DNA of 52,106 nt from Nocardiopsis kunsanensis DSM 44524 (GTDB lineage: Bacteria > Actinomycetota > Actinomycetes > Streptosporangiales > Streptosporangiaceae): positions 1 through 52,106 of the forward strand of contig NZ_ANAY01000039.1 of assembly GCF_000340965.1 (NCBI RefSeq), in the 5' to 3' direction. This document shows, piece after piece, positions 50,478 to 52,106 of the stretch. The first letter of the stretch is position 1. The number at the start of each line of letters is the position of its first letter. Below the pieces are notes generated by a model. It saw only the letters and a program-made list of their open reading frames with translations. It was not told the origin of the DNA and made no database searches. The position numbers and the translations under genes are program-made.

Positions 50478-50925
50478 ATCACTGATCCAATGACACAGGG
50501 TGGTGAGGGTGTACCACTAGCGAAACACGACACCTAGCTTCTAGCAATGCGTTTCTAGAAAACACCGCACCTTTCCGCCCCGATCCCTCAGGAGAGGTCC
50601 GATCACCCCAACCCTCAAGGCCAGAAAACTTCTCCTTTGTCGCATCAGGTCACAGCAGGTCCAGAAGCGCAGTCACAGGAAACCCAGAACTTCAGCCCAG
50701 TTTTCCTGCCCCACATGCGCCCCCCTGGCCACAATCGTGGGGCAGGGTGTGTAGAGCGGGCCGGGACCCAGGCGGAGCTCCGAACCGGCGGCAGAGCACA
50801 CCCTGCAGCCCCGTTTGATTCGCAAATGCCTCTTGTGTCTCATACTGATACCAGCGGGAAGAAACCACGTACGATGCTTGAGGTGCCCGCCGCGGCGGGC
50901 GTACCCGCACACGTAGAGGAAACCA
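50478..50925. other. divergent region XRE gene / HTH gene
   Basis: 448 bp with no convincing gene (a plus-strand frame from 50637 has poor codon use). It holds the CTAG cluster near the XRE side and a GCCCGCCG/CGGCGGGC palindrome (50885-50900) just before the rightward gene. Confidence 0.5.
50517..50558 (-). promoter_or_regulatory. cluster of four CTAG sites, probable operator
   Basis: CTAG occurs at 50517, 50534, 50541 and 50555, including CTAGCTTCTAG and TTTCTAGAAA. CTAG is rare in high-GC genomes, and four within 42 bp, 40-81 bp upstream of the XRE start, suggests a bound regulator. Confidence 0.55.
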
Positions 50926-51234
50926 ATGAGCTACCCCATCGACGACTCCGAGCAACTCATCGCGAACGCCGAGGCCCGGATGCCACCGAGCACCCGGTCA
51001 CGCCTCATCGCGAAACTCCGCATGGGGAAGCACGTCGACGACGCCGCGGCCGAACTCGAGATCAGCCCTAAGCAGGTCTTCTCGACCGCACGCATCCTGG
51101 CGCCCTTCGGTGAGCAGCTCGACGCGACACTCACCGAACAGCGCGACCCGAGCCTTCCGCACGGGACTGTGACCGGCTACAACAAACGCTGCCGTTGCCC
51201 CGAGTGCCGCAGCGCCCTTCGCCAACGCGTCTGA
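50926..51234 (+). CDS. small HTH protein with C-terminal Cys cluster
   Basis: This 102-residue protein has a helical N-terminal two-thirds that looks like an HTH (LIAKLRMGKHVDDAAAELEISPKQVFSTA). The C-terminal motif is H79-G-T-x3-Y-x3-C89-R-C91-P-E-C94. This HGT...CRCxxC ending is common on small actinobacterial and phage proteins and probably binds zinc. I do not know its function. The ATG has AGAGGA five bases upstream. Confidence 0.75.
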   Translation: MSYPIDDSEQLIANAEARMPPSTRSRLIAKLRMGKHVDDAAAELEISPKQVFSTARILAPFGEQLDATLTEQRDPSLPHGTVTGYNKRCRCPECRSALRQRV

Positions 51235-51278
51235 CCCCGGGCAGAGAGGCGTACCCGGGCTGAACCGGGTCGGCCGAC

Positions 51279-51312
51279 CTGCCGCGCCCGGAACGGAACC
51301 CGGGCGCGGCAG
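51279..51312 (+). terminator. terminator after small HTH gene
   Basis: A perfect 13-bp stem (51279-51291 against 51300-51312) with an 8-nt loop. Confidence 0.75.
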
Positions 51313-51376
51313 AGCCTCGTGCCGGGGTCGACCTGCACCGGGCCAAGGCAACTACCTGAAACAGGGCAGAAAGTCC

Positions 51377-51529
51377 ATGATTCGTCCGGATCCGGACACA
51401 CTCGTCCTCGATCGGCCCGATCACCTGCAGGAACGCGGATTTAACCCGGCGTTGTGCACCCCGAACGATCACAGGAGGCTTACAGCCGATCCGTTTGGGG
51501 AATCCGCAGGACATGAGCGAGCATGTTGA
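51377..51529 (+). CDS. possible 50-residue ORF
   Basis: ATG at 51377 reads MIRPDPDTLVLDRPDHLQE and ends in GHERAC. Codon use is only fair, with two adjacent AGG codons. It lies after a terminator and overlaps the next ORF by 17 nt. It may be a real leader peptide gene or chance. Confidence 0.25.
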   Translation: MIRPDPDTLVLDRPDHLQERGFNPALCTPNDHRRLTADPFGESAGHERAC

Positions 51530-51608
51530 CTGGTCGGCCATGAGCGAAGAGGACTTCTTTGCGCTGCTGCGGCAGCTCATCGAGAACCCGGAGATCGACG
51601 AGGACTGA
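51513..51608 (+). CDS. possible 31-residue micropeptide
   Basis: ATG at 51513 begins MSEHVDWSAMSEEDFFALL and ends in NPEIDED. About 26 of 30 codons end in G or C, which is gene-like for this genome. It predicts one acidic amphipathic helix. The ribosome site is poor (AGGA almost touching the ATG), so translation may depend on the overlapping ORF. An AGGAGG at 51473 lies too far upstream. No homologue is recognised. Confidence 0.4.
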   Translation: MSEHVDWSAMSEEDFFALLRQLIENPEIDED

Positions 51609-52106
51609 CACACCTCGAGCCGCCCCTACCGGCGAACACAGACACACCTCCGGAGCCCCGGAACAGCGGACACGCAGTGCACCCCGAGATCGGGACCGTG
51701 TTGCGCCACGCCTTTCGAGGTCGGACGCTCCTCGGCGCCCTGCTGTCGGCACCGCGGGCTCCTGGGTGCTGGAGCACAGCAGATGCGGGCCGCCCCCGCA
51801 AACACTCCAGTGGATGAAGCGTCCGGGACACCGAGGCAGAACTGCCGCCCCGGACGAGGCCGGAACCCCGAACGGGGCCGGCAAGCTGAATGACCTGCGC
51901 AGCGCCGGTCTCGAGAGGCCCGGCAACAGCACCCTTCTGTGCCAACGGTGGCGCCTGCCGGCGACGGGACCGTACCGGCGGACGCACCCCGCGCCCGCCC
52001 GTCCACGGACGTTGCTCCACCTCTCGGAGTACATTTTCCTTGAACTGTTTCACATGTTCACAAGACACACAAAAAAGAAGAGGGGCCACCCACAACAGGC
52101 AACCCC
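51609..52106. other. right end of window, no supported gene
   Basis: 498 bp without a convincing ORF on either strand. A GCCGG...CCCC-GAAC-GGGG-CCGGC hairpin lies near 51859-51882. The last 40 bases, read on the minus strand, give a GC segment followed by TCTTCTTTTTT, which may be the terminator of a gene beyond the window. Confidence 0.35.

Overview
The window is one continuous stretch of high-GC actinobacterial chromosome. WhiB proteins, a proteasome activator, a SARP regulator, CrgA and the FHA/PP2C/RodA/PBP/Ser-Thr kinase operon place it in the Actinomycetia. Gene order shares blocks with both Streptomyces (wblA, ponA, bldG-like, bpa) and Mycobacterium (MBL, RidA, paired ArsA ATPases, whiB4, ponA2, metallophosphoesterase). 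A Nocardiopsis/Streptomonospora/Thermobifida-type organism is my best guess, but the sequence alone does not settle the genus.

Left part (1-9800): a leftward metabolite-repair/hydrolase operon (DUF4177, RidA, Nudix, MBL) diverges from two overlapping ArsA-type ATPase genes. Next come wblA (leftward), a bifunctional PASTA penicillin-binding protein, YqeY, a membrane-anchored metallophosphoesterase and tRNA-Pro(CGG). Middle-left (9800-22400): a secreted AA10 copper monooxygenase, a 1007-residue SARP/NB-ARC/TPR regulator, a small acidic protein gene with its own terminator, a Nudix gene, a DUF2786 gene, a second sliding-clamp (DnaN-like) gene beside a cluster of DnaA-box-like sites, a hotdog thioesterase under a palindromic operator, tRNA-Ser(TGA), an FkbM methyltransferase and two tandem universal stress proteins.

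Middle (22400-34100): a proline-rich MinD-like ATPase, quinone oxidoreductase, bpa (bacterial proteasome activator), serS, a 55-codon unknown gene, pheA, DUF4446, a family 2 glycosyltransferase, a partner-switching set (BldG-like STAS protein, RsbW-like kinase) with a PAS-GAF-PAS histidine kinase, a rhodanese and an SSI-like lipoprotein.

Right part (34200-52106): tRNA-Leu(CAG), then the cell-growth operon fhaA, fhaB, pstP, rodA, pbpA, pknA, pknB, with most starts overlapping the preceding stop, then crgA, a rhomboid protease, ppiA, a DUF5324-like protein, a DUF1707/DUF4870 protein, a second WblA-like WhiB gene, tRNA-Ala(TGC) and a DLW-39 protein. These genes normally lie close to gyrA and oriC. 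The last 2.5 kb looks accessory: an XRE/DUF5753 regulator, a small HTH/Cys-cluster protein and possible micropeptide ORFs.

Two themes run through the window. At least nine genes start as if leaderless, with a TANNNT box 6-8 nt before an ATG or GTG that has no Shine-Dalgarno sequence. Several long non-coding gaps hold exact inverted or direct repeats without an obvious owner. The observations I would follow first are the DnaA-box cluster beside the clamp paralogue, the repeats upstream of the second WhiB gene, the palindrome over the thioesterase promoter and the small-gene end region.
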